Shown here piece by piece: positions 18,598 through 30,001 of a DNA stretch of 64,000 nucleotides. Positions within the stretch are counted from its first letter, which is position 1. Each line of letters begins with the position of its first letter. Source of the stretch: Nocardioides baculatus (lineage in GTDB: Bacteria; Actinomycetota; Actinomycetes; Propionibacteriales; Nocardioidaceae). The notes below the pieces were generated by a model. The model was not told where the DNA came from. It saw nothing but the letters and a program-made list of their open reading frames with translations, and did no database searches. The position numbers and the translations under genes were made by a program. The stretch covers positions 186,001-250,000 of the forward strand of contig NZ_JAERSG010000003.1 in assembly GCF_016735675.1 (NCBI RefSeq). The letters are read 5' to 3'.

Positions 18598-18635
18598 CAC
18601 GGCCGCGCCCAGGAGCTCCTGGACGCGGCCGCGTG
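18598..18635 (-). terminator. Hairpin downstream of acnA
   Basis: Arms CACGGCCGCGCCCAGGAG and CTCCTGGACGCGGCCGCGTG pair over most of their length. The hairpin begins 19 bases after the acnA stop and has no U tract. It is best read as the acnA terminator. Confidence 0.6.
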
Positions 18636-18653
18636 CTCAGCCCGTGTGGTGCG

Positions 18654-21488
<2,835 letters not shown>

Positions 21489-21587
21489 CAGCCACATCTC
21501 CTCGGGGAGCTAGCGGGTTCGCGTCCATCCTGCCCTCGCACGCGAGGTGCCGGGAAGGTGGGTGACCCTGTTCTTGGGACATCACAT

Positions 21588-21605
21588 TATCTTGACATCA
21601 AGATA
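21588..21605. promoter_or_regulatory. Perfect palindromic operator upstream of acnA
   Basis: TATCTTGA-CA-TCAAGATA is an 18-bp perfect inverted repeat, 100 bases before acnA and 37 before the divergent P-loop gene. It stands out as an A/T-rich block in G/C-rich DNA. In Streptomyces the MarR-family regulator TamR controls aconitase through a palindrome; similarity of the motif is from memory and unverified. Confidence 0.65.
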
Positions 21606-21641
21606 CCACAGGCACCACAGCGGCTCGGCTAGCCTCCCCGC

Positions 21642-22172
21642 GTGCCGACCCTCCTCCACCTCAACGGTCCGTCCGGCGTCGGGAAGTCGACGCTCGCCCG
21701 CGAGCACGCCGCCGCCCACCCGGGCACGCTGCTGCTCGACATCGACGAGCTCCGGCCCTGGGTCTCCGGGTGGGAGGACGACTTCGTCGGCACCGGGGAG
21801 GCGGTCAGGCAGACCGCGCTCGCGATGATGACGGCCTACCTGCGCAGCGGGCGCGACGTGGTCCTCCCCCAGCTCATCGTCACCCCCGCCCAGGTCGACC
21901 GGTTCGTGGCGGCCGCGGCCGACGCGGGAGCGGCGTACGTCGGCGTGGTGCTGGACGCGGCGCCCGACGACGTCCTGCACCGACTGCACCACCGCGCCGA
22001 GACGCCCGTGACTGCGGTGATCTCGCGGATCATCGAGGAGCGCGGCGGTGACGACCTGGTCCTCGAGGGCAGGCGCCAGCTGCTCGACCTCGCCCGAAAG
22101 AACGGCTGCCCCCTCGTCGACACGACGGACCGCGAGGCCGCCCTGCGGGAGCTCGCCGCGCTGGTGTCCTAG
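21642..22172 (+). CDS. P-loop NTPase / small kinase-like protein
   Basis: A 176-residue protein with a Walker A loop (LNGPSGVGKSTLAREHA) at its start, and LLDIDELRPWVSGW after the second strand, the pattern of small nucleoside or antibiotic kinases (AAA_33 group). The substrate is unknown. The GTG start has no clear ribosome site, and the transcript may be nearly leaderless. It is divergent from acnA and overlaps the next convergent gene by four bases. Confidence 0.78.
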   Translation: MPTLLHLNGPSGVGKSTLAREHAAAHPGTLLLDIDELRPWVSGWEDDFVGTGEAVRQTALAMMTAYLRSGRDVVLPQLIVTPAQVDRFVAAAADAGAAYVGVVLDAAPDDVLHRLHHRAETPVTAVISRIIEERGGDDLVLEGRRQLLDLARKNGCPLVDTTDREAALRELAALVS

Positions 22173-22525
22173 TCGATGCCGGCCATCTGGTCGAGGCGCT
22201 GCAGCAGGTCGTGGGCAGCGAGCTCCACCTTTTTGTGCCGCCACTCCGAGGCGCGGTAGACGCACGCGATCAGGCCGCTGCGGTGGACGCGCCGCAGGTC
22301 GCCGTAGACGAATGCGTGGCGGGCCTTGGTGCCGTCGTTCGCGCCCTCGGTGAGCCCGAGGTGCCAGGCCGCGTAGTCCTCGAACGGATGCTTCTCGAGG
22401 TAGGCGTTCTGCGCCTCGGCGCTCGGCTGGACGTCGCCCCAGTCGCTCTCGAGGACGTACTGCCGCCCGTCGATCAGCCGGCGGGCGTGGGCGACGGCGT
22501 CCTGGTTGACCTCGTAGGTGGCCAT
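22169..22525 (-). CDS. Conserved hypothetical protein
   Basis: A 118-residue protein (MATYEVNQDAVAHARRLIDG ... LLQRLDQMAGID) that I know only as an actinobacterial conserved protein of unknown function. It contains a Trp/Tyr-rich stretch (FEDYAAWHLGLTEGAND) and KARHAFVYGDLRRVHRSGL. It is the last host gene before the integrated element and was probably the original downstream neighbour of the rumA-like gene. Confidence 0.72.
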   Translation of the reverse strand: MATYEVNQDAVAHARRLIDGRQYVLESDWGDVQPSAEAQNAYLEKHPFEDYAAWHLGLTEGANDGTKARHAFVYGDLRRVHRSGLIACVYRASEWRHKKVELAAHDLLQRLDQMAGID

Positions 22526-22565
22526 GGGTCCACCCTCCTCCGATCGCTGGGCGCCGACCACACCC

Positions 22566-22631
22566 TCAGCGGCGCACGGGCTCCAGCAGGGCGACGCACT
22601 CGACGTGGTGGGTCATCGGGAAGCCGTACAT
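22566..22631 (-). pseudogene. Displaced 3' end of the rumA-like rRNA methyltransferase gene
   Basis: Read leftward, 21 codons give MYGFPMTHHVECVALLEPVR plus a final Arg and a stop. The intact gene at 61.4 kb ends FPMTHHVECVALLTKS. The fragment has the right strand, frame and stop, and no upstream gene. The host gene's own tail was evidently pushed here when the element inserted into its 3' end and supplied a replacement tail. Codons left of the core here are host-like (GAG, GTC, GCC). Confidence 0.82.
22612..22623. repeat. attL core (direct repeat of attR)
   Basis: GTCATCGGGAAG, identical to 61482-61493 and in the same orientation. Similarity continues leftward with a few mismatches (coding constraint of the methyltransferase tail) and stops to the right, as expected at a recombination core. 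Confidence 0.75.
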
Positions 22632-22928
22632 GACCCTGAGCGTAAGTGCGATCCTTTGCGGTCGCGTGCGCTCAGGAGGCCGAACGAGCCAGTCACCTGC
22701 GGCAATGCCCTTTGGGACGCGCGCGGGCGTCGGCGTCCAGGTGCGGGTGATTGCGAATCAAAGCGAGCCCAATTCGAGCCCTCCCACCGACGAGCGCCGA
22801 CGGTCGCAAGCGTCCACAGCGCGGTTGGCTGGGGCCCTCGTCGCAGTTGCCCGCGAGCTCGTCGAGAAGGAATGCCGCGCCTCCTACCAGAGTCCGTTCC
22901 CAGCCGGGTCGGCGACCCAGCGGCTTCT
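22624..22928. other. Left end of the element, no convincing gene
   Basis: About 300 bases without a supported gene between attL and the SDR gene. It holds the arm-type-like repeats at 22759-22780 and is slightly richer in A/T than the host DNA. Confidence 0.6.
22759..22780. repeat. Arm-type integrase-site-like repeats, left end
   Basis: CAAAGCGAGCC (22759-22769) differs by one base from the CAAAGTGAGCC repeats beside attR, has the same orientation, and is followed at once by CAATTCGAGCC. It lies about 136 bases from the core, similar to the spacing on the right. Confidence 0.55.
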
Positions 22929-23633
22929 TCAGTTGAAGCGGGACATGCCTCCGTCAACCGGAACGAGCGTGCCGGTGACATATGAAGAGGCTGGCGACAG
23001 CAAGAATGCCGCCACCCGTGCGAACTCTTGCGGACTCCCGTGCCGGCCAAGGGGTACGGCACCTGGTTCGAGACGAGACGAGTCGATGGCACCCGCCAGT
23101 AGTCCGTTCACCCTGATGCCTCGCGGTCCGAGCTCCCCTGCCAGCTCGAGCGCCACAGTGGCGAGACCACGTTCCAGCGCGTCAGCGACAGCCTGACCGG
23201 TGTCCGGCTCGTAGACCGCAGTGGACAAAGCGAGAGCAATCGACCCGCCCGCCGGCAGGGAGTCAGCAAGGACTCGCATGGCACGAACGGCGCGGAGGAA
23301 CATGTCCTGGAAGGAGTCGGTCCACGCTGCATCGGTCACCTCCAGAGCCCCTCCCTCCCGGATGTCCCCAGCCGAGATGACCGCGCCGTCTAGTCGTCCC
23401 CATGTGGCCTCGGCGCAGGCGACCAAGTGGGCAGGGGCCTGTCCTTCTCCGGGCGCCACAGCAACAGCGTGGGAGGCGCCAAGGTCTTCTACAAGCGTGG
23501 AAAGGTCGTGTTCGCCGCGGGCCCCGAGCACCACTCGCGCGCCCTCAGAGATCAGTACTCGGGCCACTTCTCGGCCCCACGTGGTCGCCCCGTCGTCGAC
23601 GAGGTACACCCGCCGGTCGAGATCGAGGTTCAT
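22929..23633 (-). CDS. Divergent short-chain dehydrogenase-like protein lacking the catalytic Tyr-Lys
   Basis: A 234-residue SDR-fold protein, last in the meta-cleavage operon, 20 bases after the aldehyde dehydrogenase. The family end is clear (ELAGELGPRGIRVNGLLAGA, then TGTLVPVDGGMSRFN). The cofactor loop is degraded (VDDGATTWGREVARVL instead of TGxxxGIG). Where YxxxK should stand the sequence is DTGQAVADALERG. It is therefore unlikely to be a normal dehydrogenase; a structural or binding role, or decay, is possible. No frameshift or stop interrupts it. Confidence 0.75.
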   Translation of the reverse strand: MNLDLDRRVYLVDDGATTWGREVARVLISEGARVVLGARGEHDLSTLVEDLGASHAVAVAPGEGQAPAHLVACAEATWGRLDGAVISAGDIREGGALEVTDAAWTDSFQDMFLRAVRAMRVLADSLPAGGSIALALSTAVYEPDTGQAVADALERGLATVALELAGELGPRGIRVNGLLAGAIDSSRLEPGAVPLGRHGSPQEFARVAAFLLSPASSYVTGTLVPVDGGMSRFN

Positions 23634-23653
23634 GTCGCAAGCCTAGGCCGTCA

Positions 23654-25096
23654 TCACCGCTGTATCTGCATGACGACGGCCTTGGGCTCGGTGAAGAACT
23701 CGCGGCTGAAGTTGCCCCCTTCACGGCCTACGCCTGAGTCCCCGACACCGCCGAAGGGCGTGCGCAGGTCGCGGATGAAGAAGCAGTTCACCCACACCGT
23801 CCCCGCGCGGAGACGGGAGGCGACGCGGTGCGCCCGTGAGAGGTTTTCGGTGAACAGCATCGCGTTGAGTCCGTAACGGGTGTCGTTAGCCAGGCCGACG
23901 ACCTCGTCCTCGGACTCGAAGCGGTTCACCACGCACACCGGTCCAAAGATCTCGTCGCAGTACGCCGGCGCAGTCAGCGGCAGGTCGGCGACGATGGTGG
24001 GGCGGACCAGCCACCGGCCGTCCTCGTCGACCCCCCCGGTGAGGACCTTGCCTCCGTCGGCACCAACGCCCTCGACGTACGACGACACCTTTTCGAAGTG
24101 CTTCCTGCTGGCCAGGCTGGAGAACTTCGTCGCCGGGTCGAACGGGTCGCCGATGACCAGCGCTTCGGCGGCAGCCACAAAGCGGGCCATGAACTCCTCG
24201 TAGATCGCCGCGGCGACGTAGAGCCGCGATCCAGCGAGGCAGATCTGACCGGAGTTGCGGAAGATCGCCTCGACCGCCCAGTGGACGGCGTTGTCGAGGT
24301 CGGCGTCCTCGAAGATGATGTTGGCGCCCTTCCCGCCGAGCTCGAGCGAGACCGGTGCAAGGTGTCCGGCGGCCGACGCCATCACGTGCTTGCCGGTCGT
24401 GGAAGACCCCGTGAAGGTCACCCGGTCGACGCGGTCGTCGGCGGTGAGGGACGAGCCGGCCGGGCGGCCGTGCCCATTGAGCACGTTGAGCACGCCCGGA
24501 GGGAAGCCTGCCTCCGTCGCGAGCCGACCCAGCATCGTCACCGACGCCGGCGTGTCCTCGGACGGCTTGATGATGCACGTGTTGCCCCAGGCGAGCGCCG
24601 GCGCGATCTTCCAGCTGGCCATCATGAGGGGGAAGTTCCAGGGACTGATGGCCGCGACCACGCCGGCGGGTCCGTACTCGCTGTACGAGTGGTGCCCGGA
24701 GTCCATCGGGTAGACCTCACCGCAGTGGTCGCGCTGGTGATCGGCGAAGAAGCGGAAGTTCCACACCGAGCGCCCGACGTCGTGCTTGGACTGGGCGAAG
24801 GGCTTGCCCATGTTGGTGGTGTCGAGGGTGGCGAGCTCGTCGGACCGCTCCTCCATCAGGTCGGCCAGCTTGTGGATCGCAACCGCCCTCTCCGCCCGGC
24901 CCAGTCGAGGCCAGTCGCCCTCGTCGAAGGCCCGGCGCGAGCTTGCGACGGCTCGGTCGGCGTCCTCGGCGGCACCCTCGGCCGCGTCGGCCCAGACCTC
25001 CTGCGTCCAGGGGTTCCACACCTCGAAGGTGGTGCCGTCCGCGGACGGCACCTCTTTGCCGTCGATGACGTGACCGAAGAACTGGCGCTCGCTCAT
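23654..25096 (-). CDS. 2-hydroxymuconic semialdehyde dehydrogenase
   Basis: A 480-residue aldehyde dehydrogenase, here most likely oxidising the catechol meta-cleavage product 2-hydroxymuconic semialdehyde to 4-oxalocrotonate (the DmpC/XylG step). It has ISPWNFPLMMASWKIAPALA, the NAD loop FTGSSTTGKHV, the catalytic Glu in LELGGKGANI and the Cys in NSGQICLAGSR. The tail NCFFIRDLRTPFGGVGDSGV is characteristic of this subfamily. It overlaps the tautomerase gene by four bases, and the tautomerase and decarboxylase that follow in the pathway are its direct neighbours. Confidence 0.9.
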   Translation of the reverse strand: MSERQFFGHVIDGKEVPSADGTTFEVWNPWTQEVWADAAEGAAEDADRAVASSRRAFDEGDWPRLGRAERAVAIHKLADLMEERSDELATLDTTNMGKPFAQSKHDVGRSVWNFRFFADHQRDHCGEVYPMDSGHHSYSEYGPAGVVAAISPWNFPLMMASWKIAPALAWGNTCIIKPSEDTPASVTMLGRLATEAGFPPGVLNVLNGHGRPAGSSLTADDRVDRVTFTGSSTTGKHVMASAAGHLAPVSLELGGKGANIIFEDADLDNAVHWAVEAIFRNSGQICLAGSRLYVAAAIYEEFMARFVAAAEALVIGDPFDPATKFSSLASRKHFEKVSSYVEGVGADGGKVLTGGVDEDGRWLVRPTIVADLPLTAPAYCDEIFGPVCVVNRFESEDEVVGLANDTRYGLNAMLFTENLSRAHRVASRLRAGTVWVNCFFIRDLRTPFGGVGDSGVGREGGNFSREFFTEPKAVVMQIQR

Positions 25097-25302
25097 GGCG
25101 TCCCCTCTCGTTGCTTGCGCTCGGCGATCGTGACGTCCCCGGCAGCCCAGTGGGTCTCGGGCACCTCGCGCACGACGATGCGCACACTGGCCAACGGCGC
25201 GTCGACGGACTCGCCCGCCGCCTTCGTCAGCGCACTGATCAGCGTCCGGATCTGCTCGGGGGTGCGGCCCTCCGTCAGGGTCACCTCGATGAACGGCATC
25301 AC
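25093..25302 (-). CDS. dmpI: 4-oxalocrotonate tautomerase family protein
   Basis: A 69-residue tautomerase. After removal of Met the chain begins with the catalytic Pro1 (PFIEVTLTEGRTPEQI), and an Arg-rich middle (VRIVVREVPETHWAAG) supplies the other active-site residues. It isomerises the enol and keto forms of 2-hydroxymuconate/4-oxalocrotonate. It is coupled on both sides by ATGA overlaps to the decarboxylase and the dehydrogenase. Confidence 0.88.
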   Translation of the reverse strand: MMPFIEVTLTEGRTPEQIRTLISALTKAAGESVDAPLASVRIVVREVPETHWAAGDVTIAERKQREGTP

Positions 25303-26081
25303 TCGCCTCCGTTGATGAAGATCGAACCCAGGTGGGTGAAGTGCATCGCGGTCGACGAGCTCGGCGGCGCGGGTACGGCGTCGGTCATCCCACCGGTCAG
25401 CACGATCCAGCCGGGCTTGATGACGTGTCCGCGCTTCGCGAGTTCGTTGGCGGCCAGCGCGAGCGCCTCTCCTGGGTGCCCGAGGACCGCAGCGCCGGTC
25501 GCCGAGTCGACGATCTGCCCGTCCACCTCCACCAGCGCTGCCTCCAGCGTCAGGTCCAGTCCGCTCGGCGGCAGCCCGACCGGACCGGTGACGAACACGC
25601 CGGAGGAGGCGTTGTCGGCGGCGACGTCGCCTGCCTTGAACCGGAAGTCGCGGTAGCGGCTGTCGATGATCTCGGCACCGCCCCAGACGGACTCGACCGC
25701 ACGCATCGCGGTGGCACAGCTCACGCCTGGACCGGTGAGCTCCCGGCCCATGACGAAGACGATCTCGGGCTCGATGCGGGGGTGGATCAGCCGGGACTGC
25801 GGGACCGGGTCACCGGCGGGCAGGACCATTGCGTCGGTCAGCCACGCCACGAAGGGCACGTCGATGCCCATCCGCTGCTGCTTGGCCTTGCTGGTCAGGC
25901 CGAGCTTGATGCCGACGAGCGTCTCGCCGCGGTCCAGCCGCGCCTGCAGGTTCCGGTCCTGGATCTCGTAGCCGGTCGCCAGGTCCAGCTCGGGCCACTC
26001 GTCGGTGAACGGTGCCCGATCGACACGCTCGTCCTCGCAGCGCAGCAGATCGGCTCCGACGGAGGCGACGTCCCAGGCCAT
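25299..26081 (-). CDS. 4-oxalocrotonate decarboxylase (2-oxo-3-hexenedioate decarboxylase) family
   Basis: A 260-residue member of the hydratase/decarboxylase (FAH-like) family: GIKLGLTSKAKQQRMGIDVP, HPRIEPEIVFVMGRELTGPG with the metal-binding EPE, and DNASSGVFVTGP. The family also contains 2-hydroxypenta-2,4-dienoate hydratase. Because a second member at 28.2 kb lies next to the acetaldehyde dehydrogenase and this one lies beside the tautomerase, this copy is assigned as the decarboxylase (DmpH-like). It overlaps the aldolase stop by one base. Confidence 0.85.
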   Translation of the reverse strand: MAWDVASVGADLLRCEDERVDRAPFTDEWPELDLATGYEIQDRNLQARLDRGETLVGIKLGLTSKAKQQRMGIDVPFVAWLTDAMVLPAGDPVPQSRLIHPRIEPEIVFVMGRELTGPGVSCATAMRAVESVWGGAEIIDSRYRDFRFKAGDVAADNASSGVFVTGPVGLPPSGLDLTLEAALVEVDGQIVDSATGAAVLGHPGEALALAANELAKRGHVIKPGWIVLTGGMTDAVPAPPSSSTAMHFTHLGSIFINGGE

Positions 26082-27220
26082 CAGCGGACCCCCGACCCGG
26101 CGAGGTCGCCGAGCTCCTTCTCCTGGGCGAGCTCGAGCGCGATGTCGATGATCATGTCCTCCTGGCCGCCGACGTAGCCGTACTCGCCGACCTTCTGCAG
26201 GATCTCGTGCGCCGGCACGCCGTAGCGCTCCGCCGCCCTCTCGGCGTGCAGTAGGAACGAGGAGTAGACGCCGGCGTACCCCTGGGTGATCGAGGACCGG
26301 TCCATCCAGGGCAGTCGTGGGATGAAGGGCCGCACCACCTCCTCGGCCGCCGAGAGCACCTCTCCGAGGTCGATGCCGGTGCGGATGCCCATCCGCTCGA
26401 ACGTGGCCGCGAGGACCTCGGTCGGCGAGTTGCCGGCACCCGCCCCGAGCGCGCACAGGGCACCGTCGATCTGCACCGCGCCGTTCTGGTATGCCAGGAC
26501 GGAGTTGGCAACGCCCATGCTGAGGTTCTGGTGGCCGTGGAACCCCACCTGCGCGCCGTCCCGGCCGACTTCCTCGACCACCGCGGTGATGCGCTCCTGG
26601 GCGTCAGAGAGGATCAAGGCGCCGGCCGAGTCCACGACGTAGACGCACTCCGCACCGGCATCCACCATCGTCCGTGCGTTCCTGGCCAGCACGTCGGGGG
26701 TGGTGCTGTGCGACAGCATCAGGAACCCGACGGTCTCCATGCCCAAGGCCCGTGCCTCGCCGAAGTGCTGGGTCGACACGTCGGCCTCGGTGCAGTGGGT
26801 CGCGATCCGAGCCACGGAGGCTCCGACTGCGTGCGCCTGCTTGAGGTCCCGGACTGTCGCCAGGCCAGGGAGCATCAGCACCGCGATCTTCGCCTGGGTG
26901 GCCTCGTCGACTGCGGCCCGGATGAGGTCGAGCTCGTCGACGAGGCTGAAGCCGTAGTTGAAGCTCGAGCCGCCGAGACCATCGCCGTGGGTCACCTCGA
27001 TCGCCTGGACGCCGGCGCGGTCGAGCGCCGAGACGACCCCGCGCACCTGCTCCTCGGTGAACTGGTGGCTCATCGCGTGCGAGCCGTCTCGCAACGTGGA
27101 GTCGGTGATCCGCAGGTCCCGCTCGCCACCAGCCGCGGTGGCGTTGGCGAGCACCTCCGTCTCGGTCACTTCGCGGTCTACCACCGGAACGTCCTCGGGG
27201 CGGATCGTCATGTCACCCAT
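26081..27220 (-). CDS. dmpG: 4-hydroxy-2-oxovalerate aldolase
   Basis: A 379-residue DmpG-type aldolase that splits 4-hydroxy-2-oxovalerate into pyruvate and acetaldehyde. Motifs seen are ITDSTLRDGSHAMSHQFTEE (catalytic Arg/Asp), EVTHGDGLGGSSFNYGF, the metal-binding GFHGHQNLSMGVANSV, and DGALCALGAGAGNSPTEV. The N-terminus is ~35 residues longer than classic DmpG. MTIRPED three codons downstream is an alternative start. It pairs with the acylating dehydrogenase, with which family members channel acetaldehyde. Confidence 0.93.
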   Translation of the reverse strand: MGDMTIRPEDVPVVDREVTETEVLANATAAGGERDLRITDSTLRDGSHAMSHQFTEEQVRGVVSALDRAGVQAIEVTHGDGLGGSSFNYGFSLVDELDLIRAAVDEATQAKIAVLMLPGLATVRDLKQAHAVGASVARIATHCTEADVSTQHFGEARALGMETVGFLMLSHSTTPDVLARNARTMVDAGAECVYVVDSAGALILSDAQERITAVVEEVGRDGAQVGFHGHQNLSMGVANSVLAYQNGAVQIDGALCALGAGAGNSPTEVLAATFERMGIRTGIDLGEVLSAAEEVVRPFIPRLPWMDRSSITQGYAGVYSSFLLHAERAAERYGVPAHEILQKVGEYGYVGGQEDMIIDIALELAQEKELGDLAGSGVR

Positions 27221-27225
27221 CGCGG

Positions 27226-28221
27226 TCAGACACCTGCTTCCTGGGGCATCGTTGTCGTGTCGGGCAGGTCGCCGAGGTCTGCCGACGACTTCCACGTGGT
27301 GTCGACGCCGAGCCGGTGCGCGACCATGAGGTCACCCACCCGCGCGGCGGCGGCGGTGATGATGTCGAGGTTGCCGGCGTAGTCGGGCAGGTAGTCACCG
27401 CGCCCCTTGACCTCGATCGGGATGAACACCCGAGCCTGGCCGCGCCAGGCGTCGCGGGCCGGGTCGAACTGGGGTGCGGCGCGCAGGTGGTAGCCCGGGA
27501 CGTACTCCTGGACCGTGGCCTCCATGGCGTGAATCGACTCCAGCAGCCGGTCCTGGAGCTCGCCGGGCTCGCCAGCCTCCGGCGGGATCGCGCAGAACAC
27601 CGTGTTGCGCATCATCAGCGGCGGCTCGACCGGGTTCAGGATGATGATTGCCTTGCCACGCTCTGCCCCGCCGACAGCCTCGACGGCGTTGCTCGTCGTC
27701 TCGGTGAACTCGTCGATGTTGGCGCGGGTGCCGGGCCCGGCGGACCGGCTCGACACCGACGCGACGATCTCGGCGTACGGCACCGGGACGACGGAGGAGA
27801 CGGCGCTGACCATGGGCACGGTGGCCTGTCCCCCGCAGGTGATCATGTTGACGTTCGGGGCGTCGAGGTTGAACGACAGATTGACCGGCGGGCAGAGGTA
27901 GGGCCCCACGGCGGCCGGGGTCAGGTCGACGGCGAGGATGCCGGCCTCGGCATAGCGGGGCGCGTTCGCCGAGTGCGCCTTCGCCGAGGTGGCCTCGAAG
28001 ACGATGTCGGGGAGCTCGTCCTGGGCGAGGAGCCAATCAACACCCTCGGCACTGACCTCCAGCCCGAGCCGCTTCGCGCGGGCGAGGCCGTCCGATGTCG
28101 GGTCGACGCCCACCATGTAGCGGGGCTCGATGATGTCGCTGCGCCGAATTAGCTTGAACATCAGGTCGGTGCCGATGTTGCCGGGCCCGACGATCGCTGC
28201 CGTTGCCTTGCCCTTGCTCAT
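27226..28221 (-). CDS. dmpF: Acetaldehyde dehydrogenase (acylating)
   Basis: A 331-residue DmpF/MhpF-type enzyme turning acetaldehyde, NAD+ and CoA into acetyl-CoA. It has the Rossmann loop [16 protein letters not shown], the catalytic Cys in [33 protein letters not shown] and [15 protein letters not shown]. The ATG at 28221 overlaps the hydratase stop (ATGA). The long frame upstream is antisense-like noise over that hydratase gene. Confidence 0.94.
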   Translation of the reverse strand: MSKGKATAAIVGPGNIGTDLMFKLIRRSDIIEPRYMVGVDPTSDGLARAKRLGLEVSAEGVDWLLAQDELPDIVFEATSAKAHSANAPRYAEAGILAVDLTPAAVGPYLCPPVNLSFNLDAPNVNMITCGGQATVPMVSAVSSVVPVPYAEIVASVSSRSAGPGTRANIDEFTETTSNAVEAVGGAERGKAIIILNPVEPPLMMRNTVFCAIPPEAGEPGELQDRLLESIHAMEATVQEYVPGYHLRAAPQFDPARDAWRGQARVFIPIEVKGRGDYLPDYAGNLDIITAAAARVGDLMVAHRLGVDTTWKSSADLGDLPDTTTMPQEAGV

Positions 28222-29036
28222 GCGGTTTCCTCTCGAGAGCTGTCGAAGCGGGCGGTGACGCTGCCCAGCCCGGCGAAGGTGGCGGTGACGGTGTCTCCGG
28301 GGGCCACCGGGACCATGGCGCAGACCGCGCCCGGCAGCACCACGTGGCCCTCCTCGAGCGTCACTCCACGCGCGCCGACGGTGTTGGCGAGCCACACCAG
28401 GGTCCTCAGGGGCGAGCCGAGCACGGCTCCCCCGGCGCCGGTCCCGACCACCGACCCGTTCCTGGTCATCACGGCTCCGGCGAGGCGCAGGTCGACGTCG
28501 CTGATCGCGGTCGGGGTGGACCCGAGCACCAGGGCCCCCGAGCTGGCGTTGTCGGCGATCGTGTCGAACAATCCGATCTTCCAGTCCTCGATGCGGCTGT
28601 CGACGATCTCGAGCGCAGGAAGGACGAAGTCCACCGCAGCCAGCGCCTCGTGCGCGGTGACGCCGGGACCACGCAGAGGCCGCTTCAGCACGAACGCGAC
28701 CTCCGGCTCGATGCGTGGCTGCATGAACCTGTCCGCCGGGATCGGCTCGTGCTCGAGGTAGAAGAAGTCGTCGAGGAGGTGGCCGTAGTCGGGCTGGTCC
28801 ACCCCCAGGAGCCGCTGCATCGCTGCGCTGGTGAGGCCGACCTTGTGGCCCCTGACGGTGCGGCCGGCTTCGGCGAACCAAGAGATCTGCAGCAGCTGGA
28901 TGGCGTAGGCGTCCTCGAGGGTCAGCCCGTCGTACGTCGACGTCAGCGGCTGCACCGGCTTGCCGGTCGTGTAGGCGTCGAAGAGCGACCGCGCCGCTGC
29001 GGTGCGGGTCTCCTGATCGAGTCCAGGGCTTGTCAC
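28218..29036 (-). CDS. 2-hydroxypenta-2,4-dienoate (2-keto-4-pentenoate) hydratase
   Basis: A 272-residue FAH-family hydratase: [40 protein letters not shown] with the metal-binding EPE, and [12 protein letters not shown]. It should add water to 2-hydroxypentadienoate to give 4-hydroxy-2-oxovalerate for the aldolase. The GTG start at 29036 overlaps the reductase stop as GTGA. Assignment as hydratase rather than decarboxylase rests on its neighbours. Confidence 0.87.
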   Translation of the reverse strand: MTSPGLDQETRTAAARSLFDAYTTGKPVQPLTSTYDGLTLEDAYAIQLLQISWFAEAGRTVRGHKVGLTSAAMQRLLGVDQPDYGHLLDDFFYLEHEPIPADRFMQPRIEPEVAFVLKRPLRGPGVTAHEALAAVDFVLPALEIVDSRIEDWKIGLFDTIADNASSGALVLGSTPTAISDVDLRLAGAVMTRNGSVVGTGAGGAVLGSPLRTLVWLANTVGARGVTLEEGHVVLPGAVCAMVPVAPGDTVTATFAGLGSVTARFDSSREETA

Positions 29037-30001
29037 AGGTCCAGCTCCAGCCGCTCGCAGGTGGGCTTCGAGCAGCAGATCATCATCTTGTCCATCGCAG
29101 CCTGCTCCCGCTTGGTGAGCACCAGGTCCTGGTGGTCCACGGTCCCGGACAGCACCGGGGTGACACATGAGCCGCAGATCCCGTCGCGGCAGTCGTTCTC
29201 GACCTCGATGCCCAGGGCCAGGACGGTCTCGAGAATGTTCGCGTCCGGGCGCATGCGCAGCGTGTGACCCGACCTCGCCAGCACCAGCTCGTAGTTGTCG
29301 CCGTCGAGCGGGACCGGCTCCGGACGGTCGACACCGGCGCTGCTGAACAGCTCGAACCGGACGATGTCCTGGTCCGGGCCGTGCACGCGCTCGGCTGCCG
29401 CCTGGACCGCACGCAGCAACGGGAGCGGCCCGCAGACGTAGACGAGGCCGTTATCAGGCAGCGCTTTGACGACCTCGTCCAGGTCCGGCCTCCCGTCGGT
29501 GTCCTCGGCGAGGAAGGTGGCCCGGTCACCGAGGGCGCCGAGCCGCGTGCGGAAGGCCATCGTGCCGCGTGAGCGCCCCCCGTAGGTGAGCGTGAACGGG
29601 CGGCCCTCGCGGTCCAGGTGCTCGGCGAACGTCATGATCGGGGTGATGCCGACACCGCCGGCGACCAGGGCATGGAAGGGCGCGTCCTCGAGGGCGAAGC
29701 TCTGCTTGGGGCGGGTCACCAGCAGCCGCTGGCCGACCCTCAGCTCGTCGTGGACGTACCGCGACCCCCCGCGCCCCTCGGGCTCGCGCAGCACCGCGAT
29801 CTGGTAGTGGGTCAGGTCGGAGGGATCTCCGCAGAGGGAGTACTGCCGGGTGCTGCCGTCGGGCACGTACACGTCGATGTGCGCGCCCGGCTCCCAGACG
29901 GGCAGCGGGTCGTTGCTCTCGATGCGCTCCAGGCGCAGGGACAGGACCCCTTCCGCCTCGAGGGTCATCTGGGTGACGAGGAGCTCGCGCTGCTCAACCA
30001 T
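29033..30001 (-). CDS. PDR/VanB-type FMN and [2Fe-2S] oxidoreductase (Rieske oxygenase reductase)
   Basis: A 322-residue phthalate-dioxygenase-reductase-type protein that would pass electrons from NADH to the Rieske oxygenase. The order is an FMN-binding domain ([11 protein letters not shown]), an NAD domain ([18 protein letters not shown] ... [10 protein letters not shown]), and a C-terminal plant-type ferredoxin with Cys ligands in [13 protein letters not shown] and a final Cys in MMICCSKP. It overlaps the HAD gene by eight bases and the hydratase by four, inside the same operon as the oxygenase. Confidence 0.92.
   Translation of the reverse strand: MVEQRELLVTQMTLEAEGVLSLRLERIESNDPLPVWEPGAHIDVYVPDGSTRQYSLCGDPSDLTHYQIAVLREPEGRGGSRYVHDELRVGQRLLVTRPKQSFALEDAPFHALVAGGVGITPIMTFAEHLDREGRPFTLTYGGRSRGTMAFRTRLGALGDRATFLAEDTDGRPDLDEVVKALPDNGLVYVCGPLPLLRAVQAAAERVHGPDQDIVRFELFSSAGVDRPEPVPLDGDNYELVLARSGHTLRMRPDANILETVLALGIEVENDCRDGICGSCVTPVLSGTVDHQDLVLTKREQAAMDKMMICCSKPTCERLELDL

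Noticed and set aside
22566-22631. The methyltransferase-like tail read as a chance similarity or as a second paralogue's end
   Set aside because: Strand, frame, stop codon, 12-bp identical core, integrase at the other copy and arm-site repeats all agree with displacement by insertion.
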